64,000 bases of DNA from Brachybacterium muris (GTDB taxonomy: Bacteria; Actinomycetota; Actinomycetes; Actinomycetales; Dermabacteraceae), in the NCBI RefSeq assembly GCF_016907455.1, contig NZ_JAFBCB010000001.1:3534001-3598000 (forward strand). The letters run 5' to 3'. A program made the translations under genes and the position numbers. This document shows, one piece after another, positions 36,166-45,525 of the stretch. The notes under the pieces were generated by a model. That model did no database searches and was not told the DNA's origin. It saw nothing but the letters and a program-made list of their open reading frames with translations. The stretch's first letter is position 1, and each line of letters opens with the position of its first letter.

Positions 36166-36812
36166 TGGTCCTCCTCCATCCCGCCGTAGTTCTCCTGCGC
36201 GCCGGCGAAGTCCTTCACGGTGGCGGTCACCGGATGCTCGGTGCCGTCCTCGAACTGCAGCACCACCTCCACCTGGTCGCCGGGCTGCAGGGGTGCGGAC
36301 AGGCCCATCAGCATGATGTGGTCGCCGCCTGGCTCCAGCACCAGTTCACCGTCGGCCGGGATGGGGAACCCGCCCTCCTTCTGCTCCATGCTCATCCCGC
36401 CGGAGCCGTCGGAGGCGGTCTGGTGCAGCTCCACCTCCGACGCGGCCTCCGTGGTCCCGCCCACCAGGGTCAACGCGGCCCCGGAGGAGTTGGTGAGGGT
36501 GCCGAACATCGAGGTCATGCCCTCGTCGGCGGCCTTCACCCACGGGTCGGTGACGGTCACCGGGCCGTCGGTTGCGGCGGTGGCATCGGGATCGGCGGGG
36601 GCATCGGTTTCCGCGCCGGCATCGGTGCCGGGGTCGGTGGCCGGGGCGGGTTCATCCTCGGCCGCCCCGCCGCAGGCCGCCAGGGGCAGGGCCAGCAGCG
36701 GCAGGGCCAGGGCTGAACGCACCGCGGCGCGTCGGCCGATCGCCCTGGTGACCAGGGGGAGGGGCCCGGTCGAGGTGGCCGGGGCGGTGCGGGGCAGGTG
36801 TGTGCGGGGCAT
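36162..36812 (-). CDS. PCuAC-type copper chaperone lipoprotein
   Basis: 216 residues from ATG 36812, chosen for GGAAGG upstream; a longer frame to 36854 lacks one. Leader with RRAAVRSALALPLLALPLAAC: twin Arg and lipobox LAAC. An Asp/Ala/Thr-rich linker follows, then a DUF461/PCuAC cupredoxin-like domain: VTDPWVKAADEGMTSMFGTL, EVELHQTASD, and a Met/His set (GGMSMEQKEGGF, DHIMLMGL) that binds Cu(I). It delivers copper to extracytoplasmic proteins. Coupled by a 4-nt overlap to the DyP peroxidase. Confidence 0.92.
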   Translation of the reverse strand: MPRTHLPRTAPATSTGPLPLVTRAIGRRAAVRSALALPLLALPLAACGGAAEDEPAPATDPGTDAGAETDAPADPDATAATDGPVTVTDPWVKAADEGMTSMFGTLTNSSGAALTLVGGTTEAASEVELHQTASDGSGGMSMEQKEGGFPIPADGELVLEPGGDHIMLMGLSAPLQPGDQVEVVLQFEDGTEHPVTATVKDFAGAQENYGGMEEDQ

Positions 36813-36942
36813 GAGGGGTCCTTCCGTCAGGGGTGTTCGTGCGGCAGGCGTCACCCGGTGTGCAGGCGCGCGGCCGCAGGCCGTCGCTCGGCGACGGCAA
36901 GAACGGGTCTGGTCCGGTCGGCGCAGGGAGCGCCGTGGTCGA

Positions 36943-37614
36943 TCAGGCGGCCAGGACCAGCGGAGGACCCCTCCTGGGCGCAGGCCCCAGCACGACCTGC
37001 TGCGTTCGACGCAGATCCCGGTGTCGGTCCACGGGAGCTGTGGGCTCGGTCCCCGTCACGGGCAGGGAGGCGGACGGGACCACGAAGGGCAGCAGCAGCG
37101 ACTCCACCAGGGTGCGGGCCAGGTCGAGGCCGCCGAGCACCAGGGATTCCCCACGCTGCAGCAGCACTACGGTCAGGAGCGCGGCCAGGAGGTGGCCCAG
37201 CAGCATCGGGGCACCCACGTGATCGCCGTGCAGGGCGTGCTGCGCGAGGTCCCCCACCCCGTGGGTGGCGTGGTCGGGGCCCAGAAGCGAACTGTTCACT
37301 GCGTCCGATCCGTGCCCCAGGTGCGAGCCGTGGCCCAGATGCTGCCCGGGTGGATCCACCAGGCGCGCCGCCGGATCACCGGGGGTGCCGGCCATGAACA
37401 GGCCGTGGAACAGCACCTGGCTGCCCAGCACCGCCGCCGACATCCGGACCGGCGTGAACCGGGCACCGGCCAGCACCGTGCATACCGCCACCGACAACCA
37501 CCACGGCAGCAGCACCCCGAGCCATCCGGGCACCGCGCCGCCCGCGACCACGTGCCCGGTCAGGGCAACCGCCGTCGCGATGGTGGCGGCGAGCCCACCG
37601 CGCAGCAGGCGCAG
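36943..37614 (-). CDS. His-rich multi-pass membrane protein, probable copper-related
   Basis: About 220 residues with four or five hydrophobic segments ([50 protein letters not shown]) and a His/Gly-rich loop ([16 protein letters not shown], then [18 protein letters not shown]). This type of protein commonly precedes PCuAC in actinobacteria. The start is unclear: no ATG/GTG/TTG in frame has a ribosome site after the terminator at 37647; I place the boundary at a CTG. A frameshift near the 5' end is possible. It lies upstream of the PCuAC gene on the same strand. Confidence 0.6.
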   Translation of the reverse strand: MRLLRGGLAATIATAVALTGHVVAGGAVPGWLGVLLPWWLSVAVCTVLAGARFTPVRMSAAVLGSQVLFHGLFMAGTPGDPAARLVDPPGQHLGHGSHLGHGSDAVNSSLLGPDHATHGVGDLAQHALHGDHVGAPMLLGHLLAALLTVVLLQRGESLVLGGLDLARTLVESLLLPFVVPSASLPVTGTEPTAPVDRHRDLRRTQQVVLGPAPRRGPPLVLAA

Positions 37615-37646
37615 GGGCTCACGACTTGGAGGACATGCCCACCATT

Positions 37647-37684
37647 CTGGCCCAGGACCTCCCCGAAGGAAGGCCCTGGGCCAG
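37647..37684 (-). terminator. Terminator of the tricorn protease gene
   Basis: CTGGCCCAGG at 37647-37656 pairs perfectly with CCTGGGCCAG at 37675-37684, with three further pairs inside. 25 bases after the tricorn stop, on the minus strand. Confidence 0.7.
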
Positions 37685-37708
37685 AGGTCACACGAGGGGC
37701 AGGCGTGT

Positions 37709-40700
37709 TCAGCCCCGGTCGGTGCTCGAGGACCCGTCGCCGCCGAAGCGGGCCGGCGGCAGCGGCGGGGCCACCGCGGCCGGGCGCTCCTCGAGGCGGG
37801 CCAGGGCCTCCTGGACACCGCGCGCCAGCTGCGGGTCGGTGTCAGCGTCCCAGGCGTTCGGCGGGTAGGGAACCTCGATGTCCGGGTCCACCCCATAGTT
37901 CTCGATGGACCAGTCCACCCCCTCGAACCAGGAGGCGTACTTCGGCTGGGTGATGCCGGTGCCGTCCACCAGGTCATAGCGGCCGTCGATGCCGATCACA
38001 CCGCCCCAGGTGCGGGTGCCGATCACCGGGCCGATCTTCATCGCCTTGGAGACGGCGTTGACGATGTCGCCGTCGGATCCGGCCTCCTGGTTGGTCACCA
38101 GCACCACCGGGCCACGCGGCGCGAACTCGGGGTAGGTGCCGGCGGCCTCGTGCCGCGGGTAGCCCCAGGACAGCACGCGCCGGGCCAGGCGGTCCGTGAC
38201 CAGCTGCGAGGTGTGGCCGCCAGCGTTGTACCGCACGTCCACCACGATGCCCTCCTTACTGGAGGCCTCCCGCAGGTCGCGGTGCATCTGCGCCCAGCCC
38301 GAGGAGACCATGTCCGGGATGTGCAGGTATCCCAGGCGCCCACCGGACAGTTCCGTGACACGCTCCCTCCGGGAGGCCACCCAGGCCTGGTAGCGCAGCT
38401 GGGTGTCGTCCTTCAGCGGTGTCACCGCCACCCGGCGATGGGCGCCCTCACGCTCCAGCACCAGCTCGGTGGGTCGTTCCGCGGCACCGATCAGCAGGGC
38501 CTCCACACCGTCGGCGGCCACCTCACGGCCGTCGATACGCACGATCGCATCACCGGCCGCCGCAGCGACTCCGGGGGCCAGCAGCGGGGAGCGGGCATCG
38601 GGGTCGGAGGAGTCGCCGAGCAGGATCCGGGTGATCACCCAGCGGTCGCCCTGGCGCTCCAGATCGGCCCCGAGGTATCCGGGCTGCATCGGCGGATCGG
38701 CGTGGTACGGGGTGCCCTGCACGTAGGCGTGTGAGGTGCCGAGTTCGCCCACGACCTCCCACATCATGTCCTGGAAGTCGTCGTCGGTGACCACCCGTTC
38801 CAGCACCGGCTCGTACCAGGAGGTCATGGCGTGCCAGTCCTGGCCGTCCATGTCGGCCCGCCAGAACTGCTGGGCCATGATCCGGTAGTTGTCCCACAGC
38901 ATGCCGCGGCGCTCGGCCACCGGGTCCACCGTGAAGCGCAGACGGTCGGTGCCGATGGTGATCCGGGCCGGATCCTCGTCCTCCACCTTGCGGGTGGCCG
39001 GCACGTGCAGCCAGTCCTTGCCCTGTTTGATCACCAGCGACTCGCCGTCCCCGGAGGCCGCCACCTCGGTGACGCCCTCGGCCAGCACGGTCAGCTTGCG
39101 GTCCGCGAGGCTCCAGTGCTCCAGGGTGGGCGTGGGCGCCTCGCCCTCCACCCCGGCCCGGGCCGAGCCCAGGACGCCCAGCTGCGGGTGGCGCAGCCAC
39201 ACGAAACCGCCCTTGACGGCGGACAGGTGCGAGTACTTCCCGGACTCCACCGGGAACGGCACGATGCGCGACTCCACGGCATCGAGGTCCACATGCGTGC
39301 GCGGGGGCCGTGCGGCGCCCTCGGCCCCGGCGGGGCTGGTGGCACCGGCCGGACGCTCACCAACAGCGTCCGTCGACCCGGCCGACGCCCCCGCTGAGCT
39401 GGCCGACGACGATGCCGATGAGGCGGCCGACGCACCGGCCCCGCCGTGCGCGCCCTCCTTGCCGTGGCCGTCCTTGCCGCCGGCTGCCGGCTCCTCCTCG
39501 GCGGCCGCCCAGCCGTCGGGGTGCGGGCCGAAGGGATCCGCGGTGGTGCGGTCCAGGGGGATCAGGAAGGGGCGCTCGGCGTTGACGAAGCCCAGGTCGA
39601 ACACCATGTCGTCGTAGATGGTCTCGAAGGTGCGCATCGACAGCAGCGCCAGGTGCTTGCCGTCGGCGCTGAACGCCGGGGCGGAGTCCTGGTACTTGCC
39701 GGAGGTGAGGGCGCGGCCGGTGGGGTCGGCGTCCTCGGTGTCCGAGATCATCAACCGGCCCAGCAGCCACGAGTTCGGCTCGGACCACACCAGGTAGCGG
39801 CCGTCCGGGGAGAAGGCCAGGTCACGGATCTCGCCACCGTTGGAGCGGCCCACCTCCCGCACGCGGTCCAGGCGCGGAGGCTCGGGCTCGGGGGCACTGT
39901 CCTGGTCCCAGGGCTCGGGCCCGGCGTTCGCGGTGTCCTTGCGCGACGAGGCGCCGGCGGGGGAGAGGCCCGCCGGATCCACGATGCCGCGCAACGTCAC
40001 CAGCAGCACCCGGTTGTCGTAGGTGGAGATCGCCACTGCGGAGCCATCGGGGGAGGGCACGGCGTGCAGGATCCTGCCCACCTCACCCACCTCGAGGGTG
40101 ATCGGCTCCCCGCCGCCGTCCAGACGGGCCAGGGCCAGCACGTCCGAGCCCACCCCACCCTCGGTGCGATCCGCCTGGGCCTTCTCATCGGTCACGAACA
40201 GGGCGAAGGGGGAGCGGCCCAGCGGCCGCACCTCACGGATCCGCAGACCGGAGGCGCCGGCCAGCAGGCGCGAGGGGCCACCGCGATGGGTGAGCACATG
40301 GGCGCTGCCGCGCCACTCCACCACGCTCGAGCGGGCATCGTGCACCGGCCGCATGGCCAGCAGGTTCTCGGTGGCCTTCACCGGGCGGGGCAGGCGCGCG
40401 GCCCCCACACCGGCGGCCTGAACCTCGACCTCGCGGGGCGCGGAGTCCAGGGAGTCCATCGCGAACAGGCGGCCGCGGGAGGTGAACACGACGGTGGTGC
40501 CGTCGGTGGCGGGCTCCCGCAGGTAGCCGTCGGCCGAGGTCAGCTGGGTGTGGACCTGCAGGTCGGAGCCGTCGGCCGCCACCGACCACAGGTTCGCGGT
40601 GGCGCGGTCCGTCAGCGCGGCCCCGGCGCCGGGGGTGTCGGAGGCGAAGATCAACCGGTCCCCGTACCAGGCCACACGGGTCTTGGAGGCCAGCAGCTCG

Positions 40701-41293
40701 TCCAGCAGCGGCTCCCAGGAGCGTGCCGCGTGCTGCTCCGCCGAAGCGCCCAGGTCCAGCTGCTCGCGAGAGATCCACAGCTTCGCCGCGGTGCCGCCCT
40801 GGTAGTGCTTCCAGGCGGACTGCTCACGACGCCAGGGGGTGACCACGACCGTGGTGCCGTCGGCGTGGATCGCGACCTCGCTGGAACGGCCCAGCGGCAG
40901 GGGCTCCGCGGTGCCGTCCAGGTCGACCGCCCACAGCTGCATGTCCCGGGCCAGCGGGGCGCCGTAGCTGGTGGCGGCCAGCACCCTGCCGTCCGGCAGC
41001 CAACCGGCCACGCGGGTGGAGGGGCGCCCCCAGGTGGTCAGGCGTCGCGGGGCGGAGGAGCCGTCGGCCGCGATCACCCACACCTCGGGGCCACCGGAGG
41101 TGCGGGAGGTGTACGCCACCTGCGTGCCGTCCGGGGAGAAGCGCGGGTAGGCCACCGGCGCGCCCTCGTCGGTGAGCCGCCAGGCCCTTCCGCCCGCGAG
41201 CGGGGCCAGCCACACATCGTTGGCGGCGGTGAAGGCGACAGTGTCGCCGTGGACATCGGGGTGGCGGAGGTAAGCAGCGTGCGCAGGCGTCAT
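37709..41293 (-). CDS. Tricorn protease homologue (S41 family)
   Basis: 1194 residues from ATG 41293, with GGTGGAG nine bases upstream. Two N-terminal beta-propeller regions with repeated FSPDG-type turns (PRFSPDGTQVAYTS, LAFSPDGRYLVWSEP) are followed by an Ala/Ser-rich spacer near residues 580-640, then the catalytic part: ELGTSHAYVQG (His), a PDZ domain (YLGADLERQGDRWVITRIL) and the S41 core with nucleophile Ser in TNQEAGSDGD and ENYGVDPDIEVP. Tricorn is a large cytoplasmic peptidase that trims peptides after the proteasome; there is no signal peptide. Length and order are normal for the family. Confidence 0.93.
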   Translation of the reverse strand: MTPAHAAYLRHPDVHGDTVAFTAANDVWLAPLAGGRAWRLTDEGAPVAYPRFSPDGTQVAYTSRTSGGPEVWVIAADGSSAPRRLTTWGRPSTRVAGWLPDGRVLAATSYGAPLARDMQLWAVDLDGTAEPLPLGRSSEVAIHADGTTVVVTPWRREQSAWKHYQGGTAAKLWISREQLDLGASAEQHAARSWEPLLDELLASKTRVAWYGDRLIFASDTPGAGAALTDRATANLWSVAADGSDLQVHTQLTSADGYLREPATDGTTVVFTSRGRLFAMDSLDSAPREVEVQAAGVGAARLPRPVKATENLLAMRPVHDARSSVVEWRGSAHVLTHRGGPSRLLAGASGLRIREVRPLGRSPFALFVTDEKAQADRTEGGVGSDVLALARLDGGGEPITLEVGEVGRILHAVPSPDGSAVAISTYDNRVLLVTLRGIVDPAGLSPAGASSRKDTANAGPEPWDQDSAPEPEPPRLDRVREVGRSNGGEIRDLAFSPDGRYLVWSEPNSWLLGRLMISDTEDADPTGRALTSGKYQDSAPAFSADGKHLALLSMRTFETIYDDMVFDLGFVNAERPFLIPLDRTTADPFGPHPDGWAAAEEEPAAGGKDGHGKEGAHGGAGASAASSASSSASSAGASAGSTDAVGERPAGATSPAGAEGAARPPRTHVDLDAVESRIVPFPVESGKYSHLSAVKGGFVWLRHPQLGVLGSARAGVEGEAPTPTLEHWSLADRKLTVLAEGVTEVAASGDGESLVIKQGKDWLHVPATRKVEDEDPARITIGTDRLRFTVDPVAERRGMLWDNYRIMAQQFWRADMDGQDWHAMTSWYEPVLERVVTDDDFQDMMWEVVGELGTSHAYVQGTPYHADPPMQPGYLGADLERQGDRWVITRILLGDSSDPDARSPLLAPGVAAAAGDAIVRIDGREVAADGVEALLIGAAERPTELVLEREGAHRRVAVTPLKDDTQLRYQAWVASRRERVTELSGGRLGYLHIPDMVSSGWAQMHRDLREASSKEGIVVDVRYNAGGHTSQLVTDRLARRVLSWGYPRHEAAGTYPEFAPRGPVVLVTNQEAGSDGDIVNAVSKAMKIGPVIGTRTWGGVIGIDGRYDLVDGTGITQPKYASWFEGVDWSIENYGVDPDIEVPYPPNAWDADTDPQLARGVQEALARLEERPAAVAPPLPPARFGGDGSSSTDRG

Positions 41294-41401
41294 CGACATG
41301 CGCTCCACCCTATGCGCGCACGTGGCGCGGGTCATAGCCGCGCGGGGGGTGGTGATCGTTCCGGGAGATGCCCCGGGTGGGTGGTACAGGGCCGGCCGGG
41401 A

Positions 41402-42292
41402 TCAGCTGGTCAGGGCCTGGTCCACCGAGTGGAGGGTCATCGCCAGCACGGCCCTGGTGAGGGGGGCGGCATCAACGGTGCCACCCTTGGTGGTGCCCTC
41501 TCCGGTGGTGAGGGCCGCCTCGAGCACGGTGGTCGCATCGATCCCTGCACCCGTCAAGGCAGGCTCGAGCAGGGCCGTGACGATGCCGCGGCCGGCCTCC
41601 TGGGTGGCGGGCTCGTCGGGGCGGACCCGCAGCTCCGCATCGCCCCACAGCGCGCCCCGACCGTGCAGCCACAGCACCGCGGCGGCGCGCTCCGGATCCT
41701 CGGGGACATCGGCCACGGGGGTGGGCACACCGGCCAGGTTCGGGGTGGGGGCACCGGCGAAGCGATGCAGGGCAAGCGCCAGATCCCCCCGGGTGACCAC
41801 GGCATCCGGGGCGAAGGAGCCGTCCGGGAGGGCCGGCAGCACGTCACTGTCGTGGGCCCAGGACAGGGCATCCTGCGCTGGGTTCGCCGCGGAGGGCGAC
41901 AGCGCCGCGTCGGTGTCGAGACCATTCGCGCCGCGGCCGGCTCGGCCGAGCACCAGTGCCGCGCCGGCCACCGGGAGGGCGAGGGCCGCAGCTCCGGCGC
42001 CGGCCAGCAGCAGGGTCCGGCGACGCGGCGAGTCGGGCTGGGAATCGCCGGGGAGGGTGGCAGGTGCAGGTGCAGGTGCAGGTGCGGGTGCGGGTGCTGT
42101 GGTGGCCGGTGCCTGAGAGGAGCGCACAGCCGCCTGGCCGGTCACACGCGCGCCCGGCCTGCCTGCTCGCAGGCGTGGGGGTGCGGGACGGCGCGGTGTC
42201 GTAGGGCAGGGGGAAGTGGTGGTGGAGGCCGGGCCGTTCGGCGCCGGGGAGCCCGGTGCGGCGCCCTTGGGGGCGGGCGGGTTCAGATCCAT
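41402..42292 (-). CDS. SLH-like membrane-anchored protein
   Basis: 296 residues. A cytoplasmic Pro/Ala/Thr-rich head (with an Ala-Pro run encoded by CAGGTG repeats), RRRTLLLAGAGAAALALPVA membrane segment, then an S-layer-homology-like region: ALSWAHDSDVLPALPDGSFA, PDAVVTRGDLALALHRFAG, VADVPEDPERAAAVLWLHG. Each is close to the SLH pattern but the domains are fewer than the three needed for cell-wall binding. Its start overlaps the end of the upstream hydrolase gene by ten bases, so the two are probably co-translated and may act together at the cell surface. Function unknown. Confidence 0.65.
   Translation of the reverse strand: MDLNPPAPKGAAPGSPAPNGPASTTTSPCPTTPRRPAPPRLRAGRPGARVTGQAAVRSSQAPATTAPAPAPAPAPAPATLPGDSQPDSPRRRTLLLAGAGAAALALPVAGAALVLGRAGRGANGLDTDAALSPSAANPAQDALSWAHDSDVLPALPDGSFAPDAVVTRGDLALALHRFAGAPTPNLAGVPTPVADVPEDPERAAAVLWLHGRGALWGDAELRVRPDEPATQEAGRGIVTALLEPALTGAGIDATTVLEAALTTGEGTTKGGTVDAAPLTRAVLAMTLHSVDQALTS
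42061..42096. repeat. Hexanucleotide repeat encoding Ala-Pro
   Basis: Four CAGGTG units followed by two CGGGTG units on the + strand, read as Ala-Pro repeats in the SLH-like protein. In-frame and length-variable in principle. Confidence 0.8.
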
Positions 42293-43215
42293 CGCAGCTC
42301 CCGCATCCGCTGTCCGATCGCCCAGCTCACCAGCAGGTTCCCCCAGCCGTTGAGGTGGATGTGGTCCTCCGCCACCAGCAGCGGTGGGGTGACACCCTGC
42401 GCGAGTGCGTCATGCGTGGAGCCCTGCTCCATCAGCTGCAGGTGCGCGATGGGGGCGGAGGTGAGCCCCTCCTCGCTGGTCAGCAGGTGCTGCAGGTCCA
42501 CGAAGTGGTCGCCGTACCGGGACGCCTGCTCGGTGTTCACCTCGGTGAGGGCCTCCCCGGTGGAGGAGCCGGCGGCATCGTTGACGGTGGGCCAGTGCCC
42601 CAGCACCAGTGAGTCCTCCGCCGGGTGCGCGGTGGCATCCCACATCCGCTGGGTGTGCTCCAGTACCGCCTCCACCTCGAGGATGTTGTTCTTGCCTAGC
42701 CACAGCACCTGCCGGGACGAATCCGCCACCGCGGTGAGCGCAGAGCGGAAGGTGCCCGGCGAGAGCACAGCAGCGGGGTCGTCGGGCATGAAGCGCCAGG
42801 TCCCGGAGGTCCCGTCGAGGATCCCGGCAACGCCGTCCACGTCCCCCGGGCAGCGCACCGGCCCCTGCGGGGGCAGGTCAGGCTCCAGGTGCACCGCGGT
42901 CACGGCCGCAGCGCCAGTGGCTCCGGCGGCATCGGTGACCGCAGCGGCATCGATGGTCGCGTCGGGGTCGGGGACCAGGCGCGGCCGCTCGAGCCCGCGC
43001 ATCAGCAGGGCGTGCGCGGACCTCGTCGCGCCCACGCCGAAGGGGTGCACGACGGCGGGCGCAGCTGCCAGCGCCAGGTGCTCGTGGATGCGGATCGGCA
43101 GCGGTGTGCCTTCGTCGCCGCCCTCTGAGCTCATCGAGGAGGAGCCCCACAGAGTGATCGGGCGGGTGTCATCGGCCGGGGCCAGCAACCGGCGGGACGC
43201 ATCGGTGCCTGGCAT
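42283..43215 (-). CDS. SGNH/GDSL-type hydrolase
   Basis: 310 residues. Block I has the nucleophile Ser in TLWGSSSMSS, block III WLGKNN, and block V the Asp-His pair in AEDHIHLNGWGN. This is the set for SGNH esterases/acetylhydrolases acting on acyl or acetyl esters, often of cell-wall sugars. No clear export signal, so it may be cytoplasmic or released otherwise. ATG 43215 follows GAGGACC. Overlaps the SLH-like gene by ten bases. Confidence 0.75.
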   Translation of the reverse strand: MPGTDASRRLLAPADDTRPITLWGSSSMSSEGGDEGTPLPIRIHEHLALAAAPAVVHPFGVGATRSAHALLMRGLERPRLVPDPDATIDAAAVTDAAGATGAAAVTAVHLEPDLPPQGPVRCPGDVDGVAGILDGTSGTWRFMPDDPAAVLSPGTFRSALTAVADSSRQVLWLGKNNILEVEAVLEHTQRMWDATAHPAEDSLVLGHWPTVNDAAGSSTGEALTEVNTEQASRYGDHFVDLQHLLTSEEGLTSAPIAHLQLMEQGSTHDALAQGVTPPLLVAEDHIHLNGWGNLLVSWAIGQRMRELRWI

Positions 43216-43343
43216 CCGGTCCTCCCCGTGCTTCGTGCCCCACAGGCACTCCCACCGGTGCCCGCCACGCTTACTGTACGGGAGCCGGGAGGTGCCCGCG
43301 AGGTGTCCTAGGTCGCCCCCCGGGCCCGGCTCAAGCGGGCGCA

Positions 43344-43391
43344 GGGTCAGGCGGTCGAAGGGTCAGGCTGTCGAAGGGTCAGGCGGTCGCA
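43344..43391. repeat. 16-bp tandem repeat, three units
   Basis: GGGTCAGGCGGTCGAA three times with one or two changes (43344, 43360, 43376). The third unit includes the stop codon of the LLM gene (43379-43381), so unit loss could alter the C-terminus. Confidence 0.9.
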
Positions 43392-44437
43392 GGGTCGCCG
43401 ACGACGGGTCCCTCCGTGTTCCGCTTCCACCCCAGGGCCGGCGCGACGTGCTGGGCGAAGCCCTCCAGGATGTGCAGGTTCAGGTCCACGCCCAGCTGCG
43501 AGGGAATGGTGAGCATGAGGGTATCCGCGCTCATCACCGCAGCGTCCTCCTTCAGCTGCTCCACCAGCTGGTCCGGCTCGCCCACGTAGGTGCGGCCGAA
43601 GGTGGAGCGCATCCCGTCGATGATCCCGATCTGATCGGTCCCGTTGCCGGAGCGCAGGCCGAACATCAGCGCGTCCTGTTCGGTGACCACGGGGAACACG
43701 CTGCGCGAGACGGACACTCGCGGCCGGCGCGTGTGGCCGGCCTCGGCGAAGGCCTCCCGGTAGCGGTCGATCTGCTCAGCCTGCAGCTCCCCGAAGGTGG
43801 CACCGGTGGCCTCGGTCAGCAGTGTGGAGCTCATCAGGTTCAGGCCCTGGCGGCCGACGGTCTCCGCGCTGTCCCGGGAGCCGGCACCCCACCAGATCCG
43901 CTCGATCAGGCCCTCGGAATGCGGCTCCACGCGCAGACGCGTGCCGGGTCCGTACTGCTTCGGATCTGCCGGGGCCAGGCGCTCCCCGCGCACGGCCCGC
44001 AGGAACAGCTCGAACTTGTCGCGGGCGATGTCGGCTCCGCGGGGGTCGGTGGAGCCGGTGTACCCGAAGGTCTCCCAGCCGCGGTCGGCCGGCTCCGGGC
44101 TGCCGCGGGACACCCCGAGCGCCACCCGCCCATCGGCGATCAGGTCCAGTGCTGCGGCTTCCTCCGCCAGCTGGAGGGGGTTCTCGTAGCGCATGTCGAT
44201 CACGCCGGTGCCCACCTCGATGCGCTGGGTGCGGGCGGCGGCAGCGGCCAGCAGCGGCATGGGGGAGGCCGACTGGGTGGCGAAGTGGTGCACCCGGAAG
44301 TAAGCACCGTTGACACCCAGCTCATCTGCGCCGACGGTGATGTCCAGTGCATCGTGAAGCATCTGGCGGGCGCTGAGGCCCCCGTGGGCGGCGGCGTGGC
44401 CGTAGTGGCCGAAACTGAGGAATCCGAAAGCTCGCAT
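43379..44437 (-). CDS. LLM-class flavin-dependent oxidoreductase
   Basis: 352 residues from ATG 44437 with GGGAG upstream. Luciferase-like TIM barrel: MRAFGFLSFGHYG, AYFRVHHFATQSASPMPLLA, TGVIDMRYENPLQLAEEAA, GRVALGVSRGSPEPADRG and IERIWWGAGSRDSAETVGRQ, typical of the bacterial luciferase/alkanal monooxygenase-like group using reduced FMN. No partner reductase is adjacent. Substrate unknown. The about 360 bases upstream, before the glycerophosphodiesterase, contain no recognised gene. Confidence 0.9.
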   Translation of the reverse strand: MRAFGFLSFGHYGHAAAHGGLSARQMLHDALDITVGADELGVNGAYFRVHHFATQSASPMPLLAAAAARTQRIEVGTGVIDMRYENPLQLAEEAAALDLIADGRVALGVSRGSPEPADRGWETFGYTGSTDPRGADIARDKFELFLRAVRGERLAPADPKQYGPGTRLRVEPHSEGLIERIWWGAGSRDSAETVGRQGLNLMSSTLLTEATGATFGELQAEQIDRYREAFAEAGHTRRPRVSVSRSVFPVVTEQDALMFGLRSGNGTDQIGIIDGMRSTFGRTYVGEPDQLVEQLKEDAAVMSADTLMLTIPSQLGVDLNLHILEGFAQHVAPALGWKRNTEGPVVGDPATA

Positions 44438-44564
44438 GATGGCTCCCACCGTAGCTGGTTGTTGAAACGTCCACCAACAGGGGGGTTCCTCGCCGGGCTC
44501 CTCGAAGCCGTCACCGCCTTCTAGCACCAGGTCCCCACCCAGGAATGGGGTGCGGGCCTCCACA

Positions 44565-44726
44565 TCACCGCCTGCTCCCCGGCGACATCCCGAAGATCTC
44601 CAACAGCCGCGTGCCCTCCTGCTGCCTGCACCCGGTGGGCAGGTCGCGGCAGTACTGCACCGGATCCACGCCGGTGGACTGTGCCTTCCCTCCACACTGG
44701 GGCCGAAGCGTAGGCGCGGTGAACAT
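44565..44726 (-). CDS. Possible 53-codon Cys-containing small ORF
   Basis: Would read MFTAPTLRPQCGG, then DPVQYCRDLPTGCRQQEG and LLEIFGMSPG, from ATG 44726 to TGA 44565. Three Cys and a natural-looking composition suggest a small protein or a remnant, but the ribosome site is poor and I know no family. It is the only coding-like stretch between the LLM gene and the glycerophosphodiesterase. Confidence 0.25.
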   Translation of the reverse strand: MFTAPTLRPQCGGKAQSTGVDPVQYCRDLPTGCRQQEGTRLLEIFGMSPGSRR

Positions 44727-44796
44727 TCCGTGACCACTCCCGGATTCTCCCGGTCAGATGGCCGTTACCCGTCGGCCGATGAGCGAAAATCGGGGC

Positions 44797-45525
44797 ATGA
44801 CATCTGCCAAGCCCCTCGTCGTCGGCCATCGTGGCGCAGCCCTGCTGGCCCCGGAGAACACCCTGTCCTCGTTCCGTCGGGCCCTTGCCGACGGCGCTGA
44901 CCTGCTCGAGTGCGATGTGCACCTCAGCAGCGACGGGACGGTGATGGTCATCCACGACGAGACCATCGACCGCACCGCAGGCCCGGACTCCCCGCTGCGC
45001 ACCGGCGCGATCGCTGATCTCAGCAGCCGCGAACTGGAGACGGTGCGGCAGGCGCACGACGAGCACATCCCCACCCTCGCCCAGCTGCTGGAGCTCACCA
45101 CGGTGCCGCTGTTCATCGAGGTCAAGGTGCCGGCCGCTGCCCGCGCGGTAGGCGAGATGCTCGCCGATCTGCCCCAGGGGTCGCCGGAAGCGGCGTCGAC
45201 CGTGATCTCCTTCCACGCCGAGGCGCTCGCCGAGATCCGCCGCACCAGCCCCGAGACACCCGTCTCCTACCTGGTCGAGGTGATCGACGAGCAGGCGATC
45301 GCCACCGCCCGTGAGCTGGGCGCTGTCGCCGTCGGCCCCGCGATCGACGGGCTGTGCCTGGCCGCCGCCCGTGCGGTGCTGGAGGCGGGATTGAGCCTGC
45401 ACCCGTGGACCGTCAACACCGAGCAGCAGCTCCAGGTGGCCCTGGCCTGCGGCGCCGGCTCGATCACCACCGACGACCCCGGGTGGGTGAAGGAGCAGCT
45501 CGCCGAGCGTCAGCCGCGGAGGTGA
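44797..45525 (+). CDS. Glycerophosphodiester phosphodiesterase
   Basis: 242 residues, GDPD TIM barrel. VVGHRGAALLAPENTLSSFR carries the HR...E..EN metal/catalytic set, LLECDVHLSSDGTVMVIHDE the second, and FIEVKV and ITTDDPGWV close the barrel. Splits glycerophosphodiesters to glycerol-3-phosphate and an alcohol. No signal peptide, so cytoplasmic (UgpQ-like). I chose ATG 44797; an in-frame ATG at 44779 has no ribosome site. The stop overlaps the next gene by four bases (GTGA). Confidence 0.9.
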   Translation: MTSAKPLVVGHRGAALLAPENTLSSFRRALADGADLLECDVHLSSDGTVMVIHDETIDRTAGPDSPLRTGAIADLSSRELETVRQAHDEHIPTLAQLLELTTVPLFIEVKVPAAARAVGEMLADLPQGSPEAASTVISFHAEALAEIRRTSPETPVSYLVEVIDEQAIATARELGAVAVGPAIDGLCLAAARAVLEAGLSLHPWTVNTEQQLQVALACGAGSITTDDPGWVKEQLAERQPRR

